Assembly (NCBI RefSeq): GCF_035610345.1
Contig: NZ_CP141214.1
Coordinates: forward strand, 280,230-344,229
From: Sinorhizobium meliloti
Lineage (GTDB): Bacteria; Pseudomonadota; Alphaproteobacteria; Rhizobiales; Rhizobiaceae
Length of the DNA stretch: 64,000 nucleotides
Direction: 5' to 3'
The notes below the pieces were generated by a model, which did not search any database, had not been told where the DNA came from, and saw nothing but the letters and a program-made list of their open reading frames with translations. The translations under genes and the position numbers were made by a program. Every line of letters starts with the position of its first letter. Positions within the stretch are counted from its first letter, which is position 1. Positions 23,605 to 33,492 of this stretch are shown here, in pieces.

Positions 23605-25122
23605 ATGCATTCAGAGAGCGTTTTTGAGAGGGCTCGGGTGGGAAGGTTGCTCTTCAGGTGGAGAGGCCACGGCGTCGCAGCGTATGTTGTCGCCGCGATA
23701 GTCACGTCGAGCGTTCTCGCCCTCAGCGTGACACTAGGCGAACAAATCGGCGAAGGCCTTCTTCTCTTCTCGCTTATCCCTGCCATGCTCGTCGTGGCGC
23801 TGGTCGGCGGCCGGAATGCGATCCTCTTTGCGGCCGGGCTGTCGCTTTTTGCAGCGGTTCTTCATCAGCAGATCACGAGTGCCGACGGTCCGAGTCTCGT
23901 GCAACTGGTAGTCTTCGGGTCGGCAGTGCTTCTGATCGTGGCACTGGGAGAAGTGCTTGAGGCGGCAAAACGCGCCATCGACCGGACCGAGAACGTCATA
24001 AGAGCCCGCGACGCTCATCTGAGATCGATTTTGGATACTGTTCCCGACGCCACAGTGGTCAGCGCTACCGATGGCACAATCGTGTCCTTCAACGCCGCGG
24101 CCGTGCGGCAGTTCGGATACACGGAGGAGGAGGTTATCGGCCAAAACCTGCGCATATTGATGCCGGAACCCTACCGCCACGAACACGACGGATATATGCA
24201 GCGCTACATGAGAACGGGGGAAAAGCGCATCATCGGTATCGATCGCGTTGTCTCCGGGCAGCGGAAGGATGGATCGACGTTTCCGATGAAGCTCGCCGTG
24301 GGAGAGATGCGGTCCGGCGGCGAGAGGTTCTTCACGGGCTTCATCAGAGACCTGACGGAGCGGGAGGAGTCCGCCGCAAGGCTCGAGCAGATACAAGCTG
24401 AACTGGCGCGCCTTGCCCGCCTCAACGAGATGGGCGAGATGGCCTCGACGCTCGCCCACGAACTGAACCAGCCCCTTTCGGCGATCGCCAACTATGCGCA
24501 TGGCTGTACGAGGCTGTTGCGTGACATGGACGACGCCATAGCTACACGAATGCGCGAGGCACTCGAAGAGGTGGCGAGCCAGTCGCTGCGGGCCGGCCAG
24601 ATCATCAAACATCTCAGGGAGTTCGTCACAAAGGGGGAGACGGAGAAGGCGCCGGAAGACATCCGCAAACTGGTGGAGGAGGCCGCCGCGCTGGCTCTGG
24701 TCGGCTCCCGCGAGCAGGGCGTCAGAACCGTGTTCGAATATCTGCCCGGGGCCGAAATGGCAATGGTGGACCGTATCCAAGTCCAGCAGGTCCTCATCAA
24801 TCTGATGCGCAACGCGATCGAGGCAATGCGCCTCGTCGACCGCCGAGAGCTGACGATCCGCACCATGCCGGCCGGTGGGGGGGAGGTTGCCGTCCTTGTC
24901 GAAGACACGGGTGGAGGTATTCCGGAGGAAATCTCCGGCCAGCTCTTCAAGCCGTTCGTCACGACCAAGGCTAGCGGAATGGGCATCGGGCTGTCCATTT
25001 CGAAGCGGATTGTCGAGGCGCACGGCGGTGAGATGACAGTCTCGAAAAATGCGGGAGGCGGAGCCACTTTCCGGTTTACGCTTCCCGCCTATGTAGATGA
25101 ACGGATCGTTGCAAATGACTGA
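23605..25122 (+). CDS. fixL: FixL, oxygen-sensing heme PAS histidine kinase
   Basis: 505 aa from this ATG, the length of S. meliloti FixL, with heme ligand His194 (in RHEHDGY) and phospho-acceptor His285 (in LAHELNQ) at the known positions; an ATG four codons earlier is possible. Order: four membrane helices (about 20-115), PAS heme domain (about 127-250), dimerisation helix with H box, ATPase domain (N box LMRNAIEAM, then [11 protein letters not shown] and GMGIGLSIS). Under low oxygen it phosphorylates FixJ, whose gene overlaps its end by eight bases. Confidence 0.98.
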   Translation: MHSESVFERARVGRLLFRWRGHGVAAYVVAAIVTSSVLALSVTLGEQIGEGLLLFSLIPAMLVVALVGGRNAILFAAGLSLFAAVLHQQITSADGPSLVQLVVFGSAVLLIVALGEVLEAAKRAIDRTENVIRARDAHLRSILDTVPDATVVSATDGTIVSFNAAAVRQFGYTEEEVIGQNLRILMPEPYRHEHDGYMQRYMRTGEKRIIGIDRVVSGQRKDGSTFPMKLAVGEMRSGGERFFTGFIRDLTEREESAARLEQIQAELARLARLNEMGEMASTLAHELNQPLSAIANYAHGCTRLLRDMDDAIATRMREALEEVASQSLRAGQIIKHLREFVTKGETEKAPEDIRKLVEEAAALALVGSREQGVRTVFEYLPGAEMAMVDRIQVQQVLINLMRNAIEAMRLVDRRELTIRTMPAGGGEVAVLVEDTGGGIPEEISGQLFKPFVTTKASGMGIGLSISKRIVEAHGGEMTVSKNAGGGATFRFTLPAYVDERIVAND

Positions 25123-25729
25123 TTATACGGTGCACATTGTTGATGACGAAGAGCCGGTCAGGAAGTCGCTGGCCTTCATGCTGACAATGAACGGATTCGC
25201 CGTGAAAATGCATCAATCCGCCGAGGCCTTTCTGGCTTTCGCGCCGGACGTCAGAAACGGGGTTCTCGTCACGGACCTGAGAATGCCGGACATGTCCGGC
25301 GTAGAGCTTCTGCGCAATCTCGGCGATCGCAAGATCAATATGCCCTCGATCGTAATTACGGGGCACGGCGACGTACCCATGGCGGTGGAGGCTATGAAGG
25401 CGGGGGCCGTGGATTTCATCGAAAAGCCTTTCGAAGATACCGTGATCATCGAGGCAATCGAGAGGGCATCTGAACATCTGGTCGCTTCGGTAGCCGATGC
25501 GGACGAAGCCAACGATATCCGAGCAAGGCTCCAGACGCTAAGCGAGAGAGAACGCCAGGTGCTCTCGGCAGTCGTCGCGGGCCTTCCCAACAAGTCGATC
25601 GCTTATGACCTGGACATCAGTCCTCGCACCGTCGAGGTGCACCGCGCCAACGTGATGGCCAAGATGAAGGCGAAGAGCCTTCCCCATCTTGTGCGAATGG
25701 CTCTGGCCGCAGGTTTCGGCCCTTCCTGA
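25115..25729 (+). CDS. fixJ: FixJ, response regulator of FixL
   Basis: 204 aa. Receiver domain (1-125) with acidic pocket DDEEP at 10-14 and phospho-acceptor Asp54 in [12 protein letters not shown], and Lys in FIEKPF. The C-terminal LuxR-type helix-turn-helix carries [20 protein letters not shown] and [19 protein letters not shown]. Phosphorylated FixJ activates fixK and nifA. The start at [11 protein letters not shown] overlaps fixL; an earlier in-frame ATG is six codons upstream. A FixJ-type site before fixK lies 440 bases downstream. Confidence 0.98.
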   Translation: MTDYTVHIVDDEEPVRKSLAFMLTMNGFAVKMHQSAEAFLAFAPDVRNGVLVTDLRMPDMSGVELLRNLGDRKINMPSIVITGHGDVPMAVEAMKAGAVDFIEKPFEDTVIIEAIERASEHLVASVADADEANDIRARLQTLSERERQVLSAVVAGLPNKSIAYDLDISPRTVEVHRANVMAKMKAKSLPHLVRMALAAGFGPS

Positions 25730-25829
25730 TCCGCCGAGTTGATCTCGCGCAATGCGGTGCGTTGCCGCAAGCGGCTTAATGGCGGCTCATTGCTGCCAGT
25801 TGCAGGGCAGATTGCGCGGGACTTAAATT

Positions 25830-26174
25830 TTGGATGCGAAAACCATTATCGTCGTTGCAGCGGACCAGGGCATCCGGCGGTCCGTGGCATTCGCCCTCGA
25901 GGTCGAAGGATATTCCACCGAATCCTACGACACTGTGCAGAAGGCTGAAGCCTCTTGCCGGGAAGCGCTCTGCACCATTCTCGACGATGACGTACTGAGA
26001 TCCGAGCCTCAGGCCGCGGCGCAACTCCTTAGCAATAGGGGCCACCGGGCCATACTGCTAGTTGATGGCCTGTCGGCCCTTCAGCAACGTGTTGACAATG
26101 CGACATTGACGAAGCCGTTCACCGGTGCCGACCTGCTTGGCGTGATCAACAGCCTGATCGAGGCGGCTAAGTAG
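25830..26174 (+). CDS. fixT: FixT, antikinase for FixL
   Basis: 114 aa, starting MDAKTIIVVAADQGIRRSVAF. It is a single receiver-like domain without an acidic phosphorylation pocket: where FixJ has LVTDLRMPD it has TILDDDVLRSEP. In S. meliloti FixT proteins inhibit FixL and so dampen the cascade, and they lie next to fixK. The best start is TTG, as the nearby ATG is out of frame; GGGA lies nine bases ahead. Its stop lies inside the FixJ-type site of fixK. Function is inferred from family and position. Confidence 0.82.
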   Translation: MDAKTIIVVAADQGIRRSVAFALEVEGYSTESYDTVQKAEASCREALCTILDDDVLRSEPQAAAQLLSNRGHRAILLVDGLSALQQRVDNATLTKPFTGADLLGVINSLIEAAK

Positions 26175-26183
26175 TCTCCCTTA
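26168..26183 (+). promoter_or_regulatory. FixJ-type binding site before fixK
   Basis: TAAGTAGTCTCCCTTA resembles the FixJ site of the S. meliloti fixK promoter as I remember it. It overlaps the fixT stop codon and lies 70-85 bases before fixK, so fixK transcription would start from inside the fixT-fixK gap. Confidence 0.7.
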
Positions 26184-26252
26184 GTGATCTAACCGAATTT
26201 CTCCAAGTCACGCGAATTGGCAATCTGTCCCCACATCGAACGGGGGATAACC

Positions 26253-26888
26253 ATGTACGCCGCTGCACAAGCCAAACCACAGTCCATCGAGGCCGAACAC
26301 CTTGGACCGGCCCCAATTGCTGGGCCCCATCTTGTCGCCACCTACAAGCCGGGTCGCGAGATCTATGCCCAGGGCGATCTCAACGACAAGTGCTATCAGG
26401 TTTCGATCGGAGCCGTGCGTGTCTACCGTCTCCTTTCAGATGGACGCCGACAAGTCGTGTCCTTTCATCTCCCAGGCGAAATGTTCGGTTTCGAAGCGGG
26501 ATCCAACCATTCTTTCTTTGCCGAAGCCATCACGGAAACAACATTGGCCGTTTTCGGGCGCCGGCATATGCAGGAGCGTTCGCGGGAGCTTCTCGCGCTC
26601 GCCTTGACCGGCATGGCGCGGGCTCAGCAGCATCTTCTGGTGATCGGCAGGCAATGTGCCGTGGAGCGGATCGCCGCATTCCTCGTTGATCTTTGCGAAC
26701 GTCAGGGAGGAGGCAGGCAGCTACGCTTGCCCATGTCGCGACAGGATATCGCGGACTATCTCGGCCTGACGATCGAAACGGTATCGCGCGTGGTGACAAA
26801 ACTGAAGGCGCGCAGCGTCATCGCGCTCAGGGACGCAAGGACGATCGATATCGTCAAGCTGGAAGCTCTGCGTTCGCTCTGCGACTAA
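26253..26888 (+). CDS. fixK: FixK, Crp/Fnr regulator of microaerobic genes
   Basis: 211 aa starting MYAAAQAKPQSIEAEHLGP, after GGGGGAT. Beta-roll sensor (about 25-115), dimer helix, and winged helix with LPMSRQDIADYLGLTIETVSRVVTKL: the E-xx-SR recognition residues expected for TTGAT half-sites. It lacks Fnr's Cys cluster, as FixK does, so oxygen is sensed through FixLJ. Predicted targets in this window are the boxes at 23437, 27677, 31339 and 35931. Confidence 0.97.
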   Translation: MYAAAQAKPQSIEAEHLGPAPIAGPHLVATYKPGREIYAQGDLNDKCYQVSIGAVRVYRLLSDGRRQVVSFHLPGEMFGFEAGSNHSFFAEAITETTLAVFGRRHMQERSRELLALALTGMARAQQHLLVIGRQCAVERIAAFLVDLCERQGGGRQLRLPMSRQDIADYLGLTIETVSRVVTKLKARSVIALRDARTIDIVKLEALRSLCD

Positions 26889-26971
26889 GACTGGCCGGGG
26901 CCGCGCAATAGGCCCCTCTGATTCTCCGCCGCCGCCAATCCGGCGTGGTCTAACGGGAGGAGGGAAGAGCC

Positions 26972-27424
26972 ATGTTTGTGAGGGAAATGTCTCGTGAGGA
27001 ATGCCAAGGCGTCGTGGCAGCCGGAGATCTCGCGCGGCTGGCATGTTGCAGGGGCGGCCAGCCCTACATAGTGCCGATCACGTACGCGCATTCGGGTAAA
27101 GCATTTTATTTCTTTTCCATGCCTGGCCAGAAAATCGACTGGATGCGCAGCAACCCAAAGGTGTCGCTGCAGATTTCCGAATTTGCCAGCAATCGACGGT
27201 GGAAGAGCGTGGTCGTGACGGGCACGTACAGAGAACTACCGGCGCAAGGCTGCGGTAACGAGCGGCTTCACGCCTGGTCCCTGCTCCAAAAGAAGGCCAA
27301 CTGGTGGGAACCCGGGGGCTTCAAACCTGTACCGCAAGAGATCTCAGGGGCGTCTGCGCATATCTTCTTCTGCGTCGAGATGGACGAGATGACGGGCCGG
27401 GCAGCCTGCGCCGGCGAGCAATAG
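26972..27424 (+). CDS. Pyridoxamine 5'-phosphate oxidase-like flavin-binding protein
   Basis: 150 aa. Split-barrel fold: GDLARLACCRGGQPYIVPITYA, FFSMPGQKIDWMRSNPKVSLQI and WKSVVVTGTYREL resemble the FMN- or F420-binding PPOX group often labelled nitroimidazole-resistance-like. No substrate can be deduced. It starts after GGAGGGAAGAG. Gene and position between fixK and fixN are as in S. meliloti as I recall, so it may belong to the microaerobic set. No FixK box is visible just ahead, so it might be read from the fixK promoter. Confidence 0.85.
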   Translation: MFVREMSREECQGVVAAGDLARLACCRGGQPYIVPITYAHSGKAFYFFSMPGQKIDWMRSNPKVSLQISEFASNRRWKSVVVTGTYRELPAQGCGNERLHAWSLLQKKANWWEPGGFKPVPQEISGASAHIFFCVEMDEMTGRAACAGEQ

Positions 27425-27676
27425 TCTCCCACATCCGCAGGCGATCGCCCGATGGATCCTACGCCCCCAGTCTCCGTCGCTTGTATATACCTTTGCAGCT
27501 CCGTTGGGCCGGCCGATCCCACTATTCCAAGCCCGCAAACTTCCGGCGCCTTCGCGACCTCACGGTCCGCACCGCTGTGCTGAGCGGAGGAGGTCGCATC
27601 GTTGCATACCGATGTCTTTCCGCTCTTGTCCGGCACTTTTTGCCCTGGCAGCACGTCTCGCGAGCTCCCAAGCAAC

Positions 27677-27690
27677 TTGATCTGGATCAA
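27677..27690. promoter_or_regulatory. FixK box upstream of fixN (first copy)
   Basis: TTGATCTGGATCAA is a perfect TTGAT-N4-ATCAA anaerobox. It lies 95 bases before fixN. The rest of the 360-base gap (27425-27784) holds no gene I can support. Confidence 0.92.
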
Positions 27691-27784
27691 GGTGCCACGG
27701 GCCGGCCTCTGACAATTCTCGCAATAGTTTTGCGGTCCCCACCGCGTGCGTCAGTCAGCGATTAGAGAGGGTTGGAGCCCAATC

Positions 27785-29404
27785 ATGAAACACACAGTCG
27801 AGATGGTCGTGCTTGCCGTGGGCGCCTTCCTGGCGCTGGTCGGAGCCGGCCTTGCGCAGGACCGCCAGTTCGGCGCGCACATGTGGGTGCTGTTCTTCGT
27901 GCTGCTCGCCGGCACCCTGGTGCTCATGCGCCGCGTTGACTTCCGTCCGGCTATCGCGGGTCATCCCGGCCGTCGAAACGAATACTTTGACGAGGTCGTG
28001 AAGTACGGCGTAATCGCGACGGTATTCTGGGGCGTGGTCGGCTTTCTCGTCGGTGTGGTCGTTGCCCTTCAGCTCGCCTTTCCCGATCTCAACGTGGAGC
28101 CTTGGTTCAACTTCGGCCGGGTACGGCCGCTTCACACGTCCGCCGTCATTTTCGCCTTCGGGGGCAACGCGCTTATCGCAACTTCGTTTTATGTCGTGCA
28201 GCGTACCAGCCGCGCACGGCTCTTCGGTGGGGACCTCGGTTGGTTCGTCTTCTGGGGATACCAGCTCTTTATCGTCCTCGCGGCTACCGGCTACCTGCTC
28301 GGAATTACCCAGAGTCGCGAGTATGCGGAGCCGGAATGGTACGTCGACCTCTGGCTCACCATCGTGTGGATCGCCTACCTCGTCGCCTTCCTCGGCACGG
28401 TCCTGAAGCGCCAGGAACCGCATATCTATGTGGCGAACTGGTTCTACCTCGCCTTCATCGTCACCATCGCGATGCTGCACGTCGTCAACAATCTGGCGGT
28501 GCCCGTCTCCTTCCTTGGTTCGAAGAGCTACTCCGCATTTTCCGGCGTGCAAGACGCGCTGACGCAGTGGTGGTACGGGCACAACGCGGTGGGCTTCTTT
28601 CTCACGGCGGGCTTCCTGGCGATGATGTACTACTTCATCCCGAAACAGGTGAACCGCCCTGTCTATTCCTACCGTCTGTCGATCATCCACTTCTGGGCGA
28701 TCATCTTCATGTACATCTGGGCCGGTCCTCACCACCTGCATTACACGGCACTGCCCGACTGGGCGCAAACGCTCGGCATGGTCTTCTCCATCATGCTCTG
28801 GATGCCCTCGTGGGGCGGCATGATCAACGGCCTGATGACGCTGTCTGGCGCCTGGGACAAAATCCGGACCGATCCGGTGGTCCGCATGATGGTGATGGCC
28901 GTCGCCTTCTACGGCATGGCGACCTTCGAAGGCCCGATGATGTCGATTAAGACAGTCAACTCGCTCAGCCACTACACTGACTGGACCATCGGCCACGTCC
29001 ATTCCGGCGCGCTCGGGTGGAACGGACTGATCACTTTCGGCGCGATCTACTATCTCGTGCCGAAGCTGTGGAACCGCGAACGGCTCTATAGCGTGCGCAT
29101 GGTCAACTGGCACTTCTGGCTCGCCACCCTCGGCATCGTCGTCTACGCCGCTGTTATGTGGGTCGCCGGTATTCAGCAAGGTTTGATGTGGCGCGAATAC
29201 GACGACCAAGGCTTCCTCGTGTACTCCTTCGCGGAAACGGTCGCGGCCATGTTCCCCTACTATGTCATGCGCGCCGCCGGCGGCGCCCTGTTTCTCGCCG
29301 GCGCGCTCCTCATGGCCTTCAACGTAACCATGACGATACTCGGGCGCGTCCGCGATGAAGAACCGATCTTTGGTGCTGTACCGCTGCCGGCGCCTGCAGA
29401 ATAG
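27785..29404 (+). CDS. fixN: FixN (CcoN), catalytic subunit of cbb3 oxidase, first copy
   Basis: 539 aa and 12-14 membrane helices. It reads like S. meliloti FixN. Conserved blocks: [25 protein letters not shown] (low-spin heme His), [19 protein letters not shown] (CuB ligand His), [16 protein letters not shown] (two CuB His), [19 protein letters not shown] (heme His pair). It reduces oxygen to water with high affinity and pumps protons. The frame opens 13 codons earlier with no ribosome signal. Member of fixNOQP, driven by the FixK box upstream. Confidence 0.98.
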   Translation: MKHTVEMVVLAVGAFLALVGAGLAQDRQFGAHMWVLFFVLLAGTLVLMRRVDFRPAIAGHPGRRNEYFDEVVKYGVIATVFWGVVGFLVGVVVALQLAFPDLNVEPWFNFGRVRPLHTSAVIFAFGGNALIATSFYVVQRTSRARLFGGDLGWFVFWGYQLFIVLAATGYLLGITQSREYAEPEWYVDLWLTIVWIAYLVAFLGTVLKRQEPHIYVANWFYLAFIVTIAMLHVVNNLAVPVSFLGSKSYSAFSGVQDALTQWWYGHNAVGFFLTAGFLAMMYYFIPKQVNRPVYSYRLSIIHFWAIIFMYIWAGPHHLHYTALPDWAQTLGMVFSIMLWMPSWGGMINGLMTLSGAWDKIRTDPVVRMMVMAVAFYGMATFEGPMMSIKTVNSLSHYTDWTIGHVHSGALGWNGLITFGAIYYLVPKLWNRERLYSVRMVNWHFWLATLGIVVYAAVMWVAGIQQGLMWREYDDQGFLVYSFAETVAAMFPYYVMRAAGGALFLAGALLMAFNVTMTILGRVRDEEPIFGAVPLPAPAE

Positions 29405-29417
29405 GAGAGCAAAGACT

Positions 29418-30149
29418 ATGTCCATTCTCGACAAACACGCGATACTCGAGCGCAATGCCACGCTGCTGCTGATAGGCTCGCTCCTGGTCGTTTCCATCGG
29501 CGGAATCGTCGAAATCGCGCCGCTCTTCTATCTCGAAAACACCATCGAGAAAGTCGAGGGCATGCGGCCATACTCCCCGCTTGAGCTTGCCGGCCGAGAC
29601 ATCTACATCCGCGAGGGATGCTACGTCTGTCACAGCCAGATGATCCGTCCTTTCCGTGATGAGGTGGAGCGGTACGGCCATTACTCGTTGGCGGCGGAGT
29701 CGATGTACGACCATCCCTTTCAATGGGGTTCCAAGCGAACCGGACCGGATCTCGCCCGCGTCGGCGACCGCTATTCCAATGAATGGCATGTCCAGCACAT
29801 GATCGAGCCCCGCTCAGTCGTACCGGAATCTGTAATGCCGAGCTATGCGTTCCTGAAGGAGACACCGCTCGAGGTGACGAATATTGCCATGAGCCTTAAG
29901 GCGAACAGAGCTGTCGGGGTCCCCTACACCGACGAGATGATCGGAAACGCGGCTGCGGACCTTAAGGCCCAGGCCGATCCGAATGCCGACGGTTCGGGCG
30001 TGAAGGCACGCTATCCCAAGGCCAAGCTCGGCGACTTCGACGGTGATCCGCAAAGGCTTACGGAGATGGATGCGCTCGTCGCCTATCTCCAGATGCTGGG
30101 CACGCTCGTCGACTTCTCCACCTACGACGACGCCGCCGGCTATCGCTGA
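29418..30149 (+). CDS. fixO: FixO (CcoO), monoheme cytochrome c subunit, first copy
   Basis: 243 aa. N-terminal anchor (about 15-33) then a periplasmic domain with heme motif CYVCH, followed by [18 protein letters not shown] and [13 protein letters not shown]. The axial Met is probably in [11 protein letters not shown]. It passes electrons from FixP to FixN. It starts 13 bases after fixN; a longer in-frame reading overlaps fixN. Confidence 0.97.
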   Translation: MSILDKHAILERNATLLLIGSLLVVSIGGIVEIAPLFYLENTIEKVEGMRPYSPLELAGRDIYIREGCYVCHSQMIRPFRDEVERYGHYSLAAESMYDHPFQWGSKRTGPDLARVGDRYSNEWHVQHMIEPRSVVPESVMPSYAFLKETPLEVTNIAMSLKANRAVGVPYTDEMIGNAAADLKAQADPNADGSGVKARYPKAKLGDFDGDPQRLTEMDALVAYLQMLGTLVDFSTYDDAAGYR

Positions 30150-30161
30150 GAAGGAGGCAAC

Positions 30162-30314
30162 ATGGAAACGTACACGGCCATGCGCCATTTTGCTGATAGC
30201 TGGGGATTGCTCGCGATGACGTTGTTCTTCCTCGGTGTCGTTTTTTTCATCTTCCGCCCCGGCGCCAAGAAGGCTGCCGCTCAGGCGTCTGTCATCCCGC
30301 TGAAGGAGGACTGA
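30162..30314 (+). CDS. fixQ: FixQ (CcoQ), small cbb3 subunit, first copy
   Basis: 50 aa: METYTAMRHFADSWGLLAM, one membrane helix, then FRPGAKKAAAQAS and a charged tail. It stabilises the interaction of FixP with FixNO. AAGGAGG lies ahead of the start. It sits between fixO and fixP with spacing of 12 and 3 bases. Confidence 0.93.
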   Translation: METYTAMRHFADSWGLLAMTLFFLGVVFFIFRPGAKKAAAQASVIPLKED

Positions 30315-30317
30315 TCT

Positions 30318-31187
30318 ATGGCCGACAAGCACAAGCACGTCGACGAGGTCAGCGGCGTAGAAACCACCGGGCATGAGTGGGACGGCATCCGCGAACTCAA
30401 TAATCCGATGCCGCGCTGGTGGGTCTACAGCTTTTATGCCACGGTCATCTGGGCGATCGGCTATGCGATCGCCTATCCCTCGTGGCCTATGCTGACGGAG
30501 GCGACCAAGGGCGTGCTCGGCTATTCGAGTCGCGCCGAAGTCAGCGTCGAACTGAACGCTGCCAGGGCTGCACAGGCCGGCAACCTGGAGCAGATCGCAT
30601 CGAGCTCGGTCGAGGAGATCATCGCAAATCCGCAACTGCAGAAATTCGCCGTTTCAGCCGGGGCTTCCGTCTTCAAGGTGAACTGCGCCCAGTGCCACGG
30701 CTCGGGGGCTGCGGGCGGGCAGGGCTTCCCGAATCTCAATGACGACGACTGGCTCTGGGGCGGCAAGCCGGAAGAAATTTATCAGACCATAGCTCATGGG
30801 GTTCGCCACGCCCCCGACGGGGAGACTCGGGTTTCGGAGATGCCGCCCTTCGGCGACATGCTGACGCCAGAGCAGATGCAGCAGACGGCCGCCTACGTCG
30901 TGAGCCTCACTCAGGCACCGTCGCAACCGCACCTCGTCGAGCAGGGCAAGCAGGTCTTCGCCGACAATTGCGCTTCCTGCCATGGCGCAGACGCGAAAGG
31001 AAACCGTGAGATGGGAGCACCCAACCTCGCCGATGCGATCTGGCTCAAGGGCGAGGGCGAGCAGGCGGTCATCGCGCAGATGAAGACGCCGAAGCATGGC
31101 GTGATGCCCGCATGGCTGCCGCGCCTCGGCGACCACGCCGTCAAGCAGCTCGCGGTGTTCGTCCACTCGCTGGGCGGCGGCGAGTAG
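30318..31187 (+). CDS. fixP: FixP (CcoP), diheme cytochrome c subunit, first copy
   Basis: 289 aa. Cytoplasmic N-terminus HVDEVSGVETTGHEWDGIREL typical of FixP, one membrane helix (about 34-52), then two cytochrome c domains with CAQCH and CASCH. Axial Met residues are likely in SEMPPFGDM and HGVMPAWL. It accepts electrons from the bc1 complex. Its end is followed by a 230-base gap holding the FixK box of fixG. Confidence 0.98.
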   Translation: MADKHKHVDEVSGVETTGHEWDGIRELNNPMPRWWVYSFYATVIWAIGYAIAYPSWPMLTEATKGVLGYSSRAEVSVELNAARAAQAGNLEQIASSSVEEIIANPQLQKFAVSAGASVFKVNCAQCHGSGAAGGQGFPNLNDDDWLWGGKPEEIYQTIAHGVRHAPDGETRVSEMPPFGDMLTPEQMQQTAAYVVSLTQAPSQPHLVEQGKQVFADNCASCHGADAKGNREMGAPNLADAIWLKGEGEQAVIAQMKTPKHGVMPAWLPRLGDHAVKQLAVFVHSLGGGE

Positions 31188-31338
31188 AGGTCCACGACCG
31201 ATTGGCCGTGCACGCGTGCGGCCGATTTTCCTGGTCACGGGTGGGGTGGCCAGCTTTCGTTCGTCTACGGGCAGGGGAGACCGGCCCGTTCAAAGCCCGT
31301 GGGGTGCCCACCGCAACGTTCGGCATCCGAGCGCGGAC

Positions 31339-31352
31339 TTGATGCAGATCAA
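31339..31352. promoter_or_regulatory. FixK box upstream of fixG
   Basis: TTGATGCAGATCAA is a perfect TTGAT-N4-ATCAA site, 66 bases before the fixG start. Confidence 0.92.
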
Positions 31353-31417
31353 GGTGACCGGAGTGCACATCGGCAAAGGTCGCCTCACAAGCGAAACCAT
31401 CGCCGGGACCTGCCTGC

Positions 31418-32992
31418 ATGCTCCACCAGCCGATAACCAAAGCTTCAGTCGAACGGCTCGATGCCGAAGCGGTCAATGCCGCGCGCGTGCGAGGGCCGCT
31501 CTACGAGAAGCGTCGGAAGATCTTCCCGAAGAGGACCGAGGGTCGCTTCCGCCGGTTCAGGTGGCTGGTGATGCTGATGACGCTCGGCATCTACTATCTG
31601 ACGCCGTGGATCCGTTGGGACCGCGGGGCGCATGCGCCGGATCAGGCAGTCCTTATCGACCTCGCTTCCCGGCGTTTCTATTTCTTCTTCATAGAGATTT
31701 GGCCGCAGGAGTTCTTCTTCGTTGCGGGGCTCCTCGTCATGGCGGGCTTCGGTCTCTTCCTGGTGACTTCGGCGGTCGGGCGGGCCTGGTGCGGCTATGC
31801 CTGCCCGCAGACCGTCTGGGTCGACCTTTTCCTCGTCGTCGAGCGCTTCATCGAGGGCGACCGCAACGCGCGCATGCGCCTCGACGCTGGAGCGTGGAGC
31901 CTCGACAAAATCCGCAAGCGCATGGCCAAGCATTCCGTCTGGCTGGCGATCGGGGTTGCGACCGGCGGTGCGTGGATATTCTATTTCGCCGATGCGCCCT
32001 CGCTTTTGGCGAGCCTGGTCGCGCTCGATGCGCCGCCGGTCGCCTATACCACGATCGGCATTCTGACCGCGACGACCTATGTCTTCGGCGGACTGATGCG
32101 CGAGCAGGTCTGCACTTACATGTGCCCATGGCCGCGCATCCAGGCGGCCATGCTGGACGAGAACTCGCTCGTCGTCACTTACAACGACTGGCGGGGGGAG
32201 CCGCGCTCGCGGCATGCGAAGAAGGCGGCGGCTGCCGGCGAAGTCGTCGGGGATTGCGTCGACTGCAACGCCTGCGTCGCCGTCTGTCCCATGGGCATCG
32301 ACATTCGCGATGGCCAGCAGCTCGAATGCATCACCTGCGCCCTCTGCATCGACGCCTGCGACGGCGTGATGGACAAGCTCGGCCGCGAGCGCGGGCTGAT
32401 CTCATACGCGACGCTCAGCGACTATGCCGCCAATATGGCCCTTGCGACCAGCGGCGGGACTGCGGAGATCGACCCGACCCGCGTGCGCGACGCCAATGGC
32501 GCCTTCCGTGACAAGGTGCGGCATCTCAACTGGCGCATCGTCTTCCGGCCCCGCGTTCTCGTCTATTTCGGCGTCTGGGCGATTGTCGGACTCGGTCTTC
32601 TTTTCGGCCTGCTGGCGCGCGACCGACTGGAACTGAACGTCCTGCACGACCGCAACCCCCAGTTCGTCGTAGAATCCGACGGCTCGGTGCGCAACGGCTA
32701 TATGGTGAAGCTGCTCAACATGATCCCCGAACAGCGTACCATCAGCCTGACGATCGAGGGTATGCCCGCCGCCACCATGCGCGTGGCCGGCCAGGCGACC
32801 GGCGACGGGCGCAGCATCACCATCGGCGTCGAGCCGGACAAGGTCACCCCACTCAAGGTCTTCGTCACGTTGCCGAAGGGTAGACTCGCCGAAGCGGAAG
32901 AGGGCTTCTCCCTCATTGCGGAGGATCCGTCCAGCCACGAACGCGATGTGTACCAGGCCAATTTCAATCTGCCGGGAGCAGCAAGACGATGA
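31418..32992 (+). CDS. fixG: FixG (CcoG), ferredoxin-like cbb3 assembly protein
   Basis: 524 aa. About five membrane helices, CGYACPQTVW and CTYMCPWPRIQ (membrane Cys pairs), then two 4Fe-4S motifs: CVDCNACVAVCP and CITCALCIDAC. CcoG reduces copper for insertion into FixN. The C-terminal periplasmic domain begins near residue 400. First gene of fixGHIS, with ATGA overlap to fixH. Confidence 0.97.
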   Translation: MLHQPITKASVERLDAEAVNAARVRGPLYEKRRKIFPKRTEGRFRRFRWLVMLMTLGIYYLTPWIRWDRGAHAPDQAVLIDLASRRFYFFFIEIWPQEFFFVAGLLVMAGFGLFLVTSAVGRAWCGYACPQTVWVDLFLVVERFIEGDRNARMRLDAGAWSLDKIRKRMAKHSVWLAIGVATGGAWIFYFADAPSLLASLVALDAPPVAYTTIGILTATTYVFGGLMREQVCTYMCPWPRIQAAMLDENSLVVTYNDWRGEPRSRHAKKAAAAGEVVGDCVDCNACVAVCPMGIDIRDGQQLECITCALCIDACDGVMDKLGRERGLISYATLSDYAANMALATSGGTAEIDPTRVRDANGAFRDKVRHLNWRIVFRPRVLVYFGVWAIVGLGLLFGLLARDRLELNVLHDRNPQFVVESDGSVRNGYMVKLLNMIPEQRTISLTIEGMPAATMRVAGQATGDGRSITIGVEPDKVTPLKVFVTLPKGRLAEAEEGFSLIAEDPSSHERDVYQANFNLPGAARR

Positions 32993-33492
32993 GCACGACA
33001 ACGAAACAGCGCGACCCGGAGCGCGGATTCACCGGTTGGCACATGGTGGCGGTCATGGGCCTCTTCTTCGGCACCATCATCTCCGTCAACCTCGTCATGG
33101 CTTGGAACGCCAGCCGAAGCTGGAGCGGCCTTGTCGTCGAGAACACCTACGTCGCCAGCCAGCAATTCAACGGCAAGGTGGCTGAGGGCCGCGCCTTTCA
33201 GGCAAGCGGCATCAAGGGACGACTAACGGCCGAACCCGGCGCAATCCGCTACGTCCTTACCCGCAACGGAGAACCGGACCGACAAATCGACAAGGTAATC
33301 GCCGTTCTCAAACGACCGGTTGAGGAGCATGAGGACCTTCGCGTCGAGCTCCATCCGCGGGGCGAGGGTGCTTTCATATTGGCCGAAGAGCTGAAGCCCG
33401 GTCAATGGATAGCCGCCATGACGGCCATGGCGGGGGGTGCGGTAGTTCACCGTCAGACTATCCGCTTCATCGCAGGGGGAGGTGACAAATGA
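32989..33492 (+). CDS. fixH: FixH (CcoH), cbb3 assembly protein
   Basis: 167 aa. N-terminal membrane helix GWHMVAVMGLFFGTIISVNLV, then a periplasmic domain with NTYVASQQFNGKVAE, the hallmark of FixH. Needed for assembly of FixP with FixNO. Overlaps fixG and fixI by ATGA. Length is as expected. Confidence 0.96.
   Translation: MSTTTKQRDPERGFTGWHMVAVMGLFFGTIISVNLVMAWNASRSWSGLVVENTYVASQQFNGKVAEGRAFQASGIKGRLTAEPGAIRYVLTRNGEPDRQIDKVIAVLKRPVEEHEDLRVELHPRGEGAFILAEELKPGQWIAAMTAMAGGAVVHRQTIRFIAGGGDK

Noticed and set aside
23734..25023. 429-aa frame antisense to fixL
   Set aside because: FixL is certain on the other strand; this frame has no features.
27755..29497. 580-aa open frame on the - strand across fixN
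   Set aside because: Antisense to fixN with the same charged composition. A similar frame covers the second fixN (37103-37960), which shows that it is a compositional effect.
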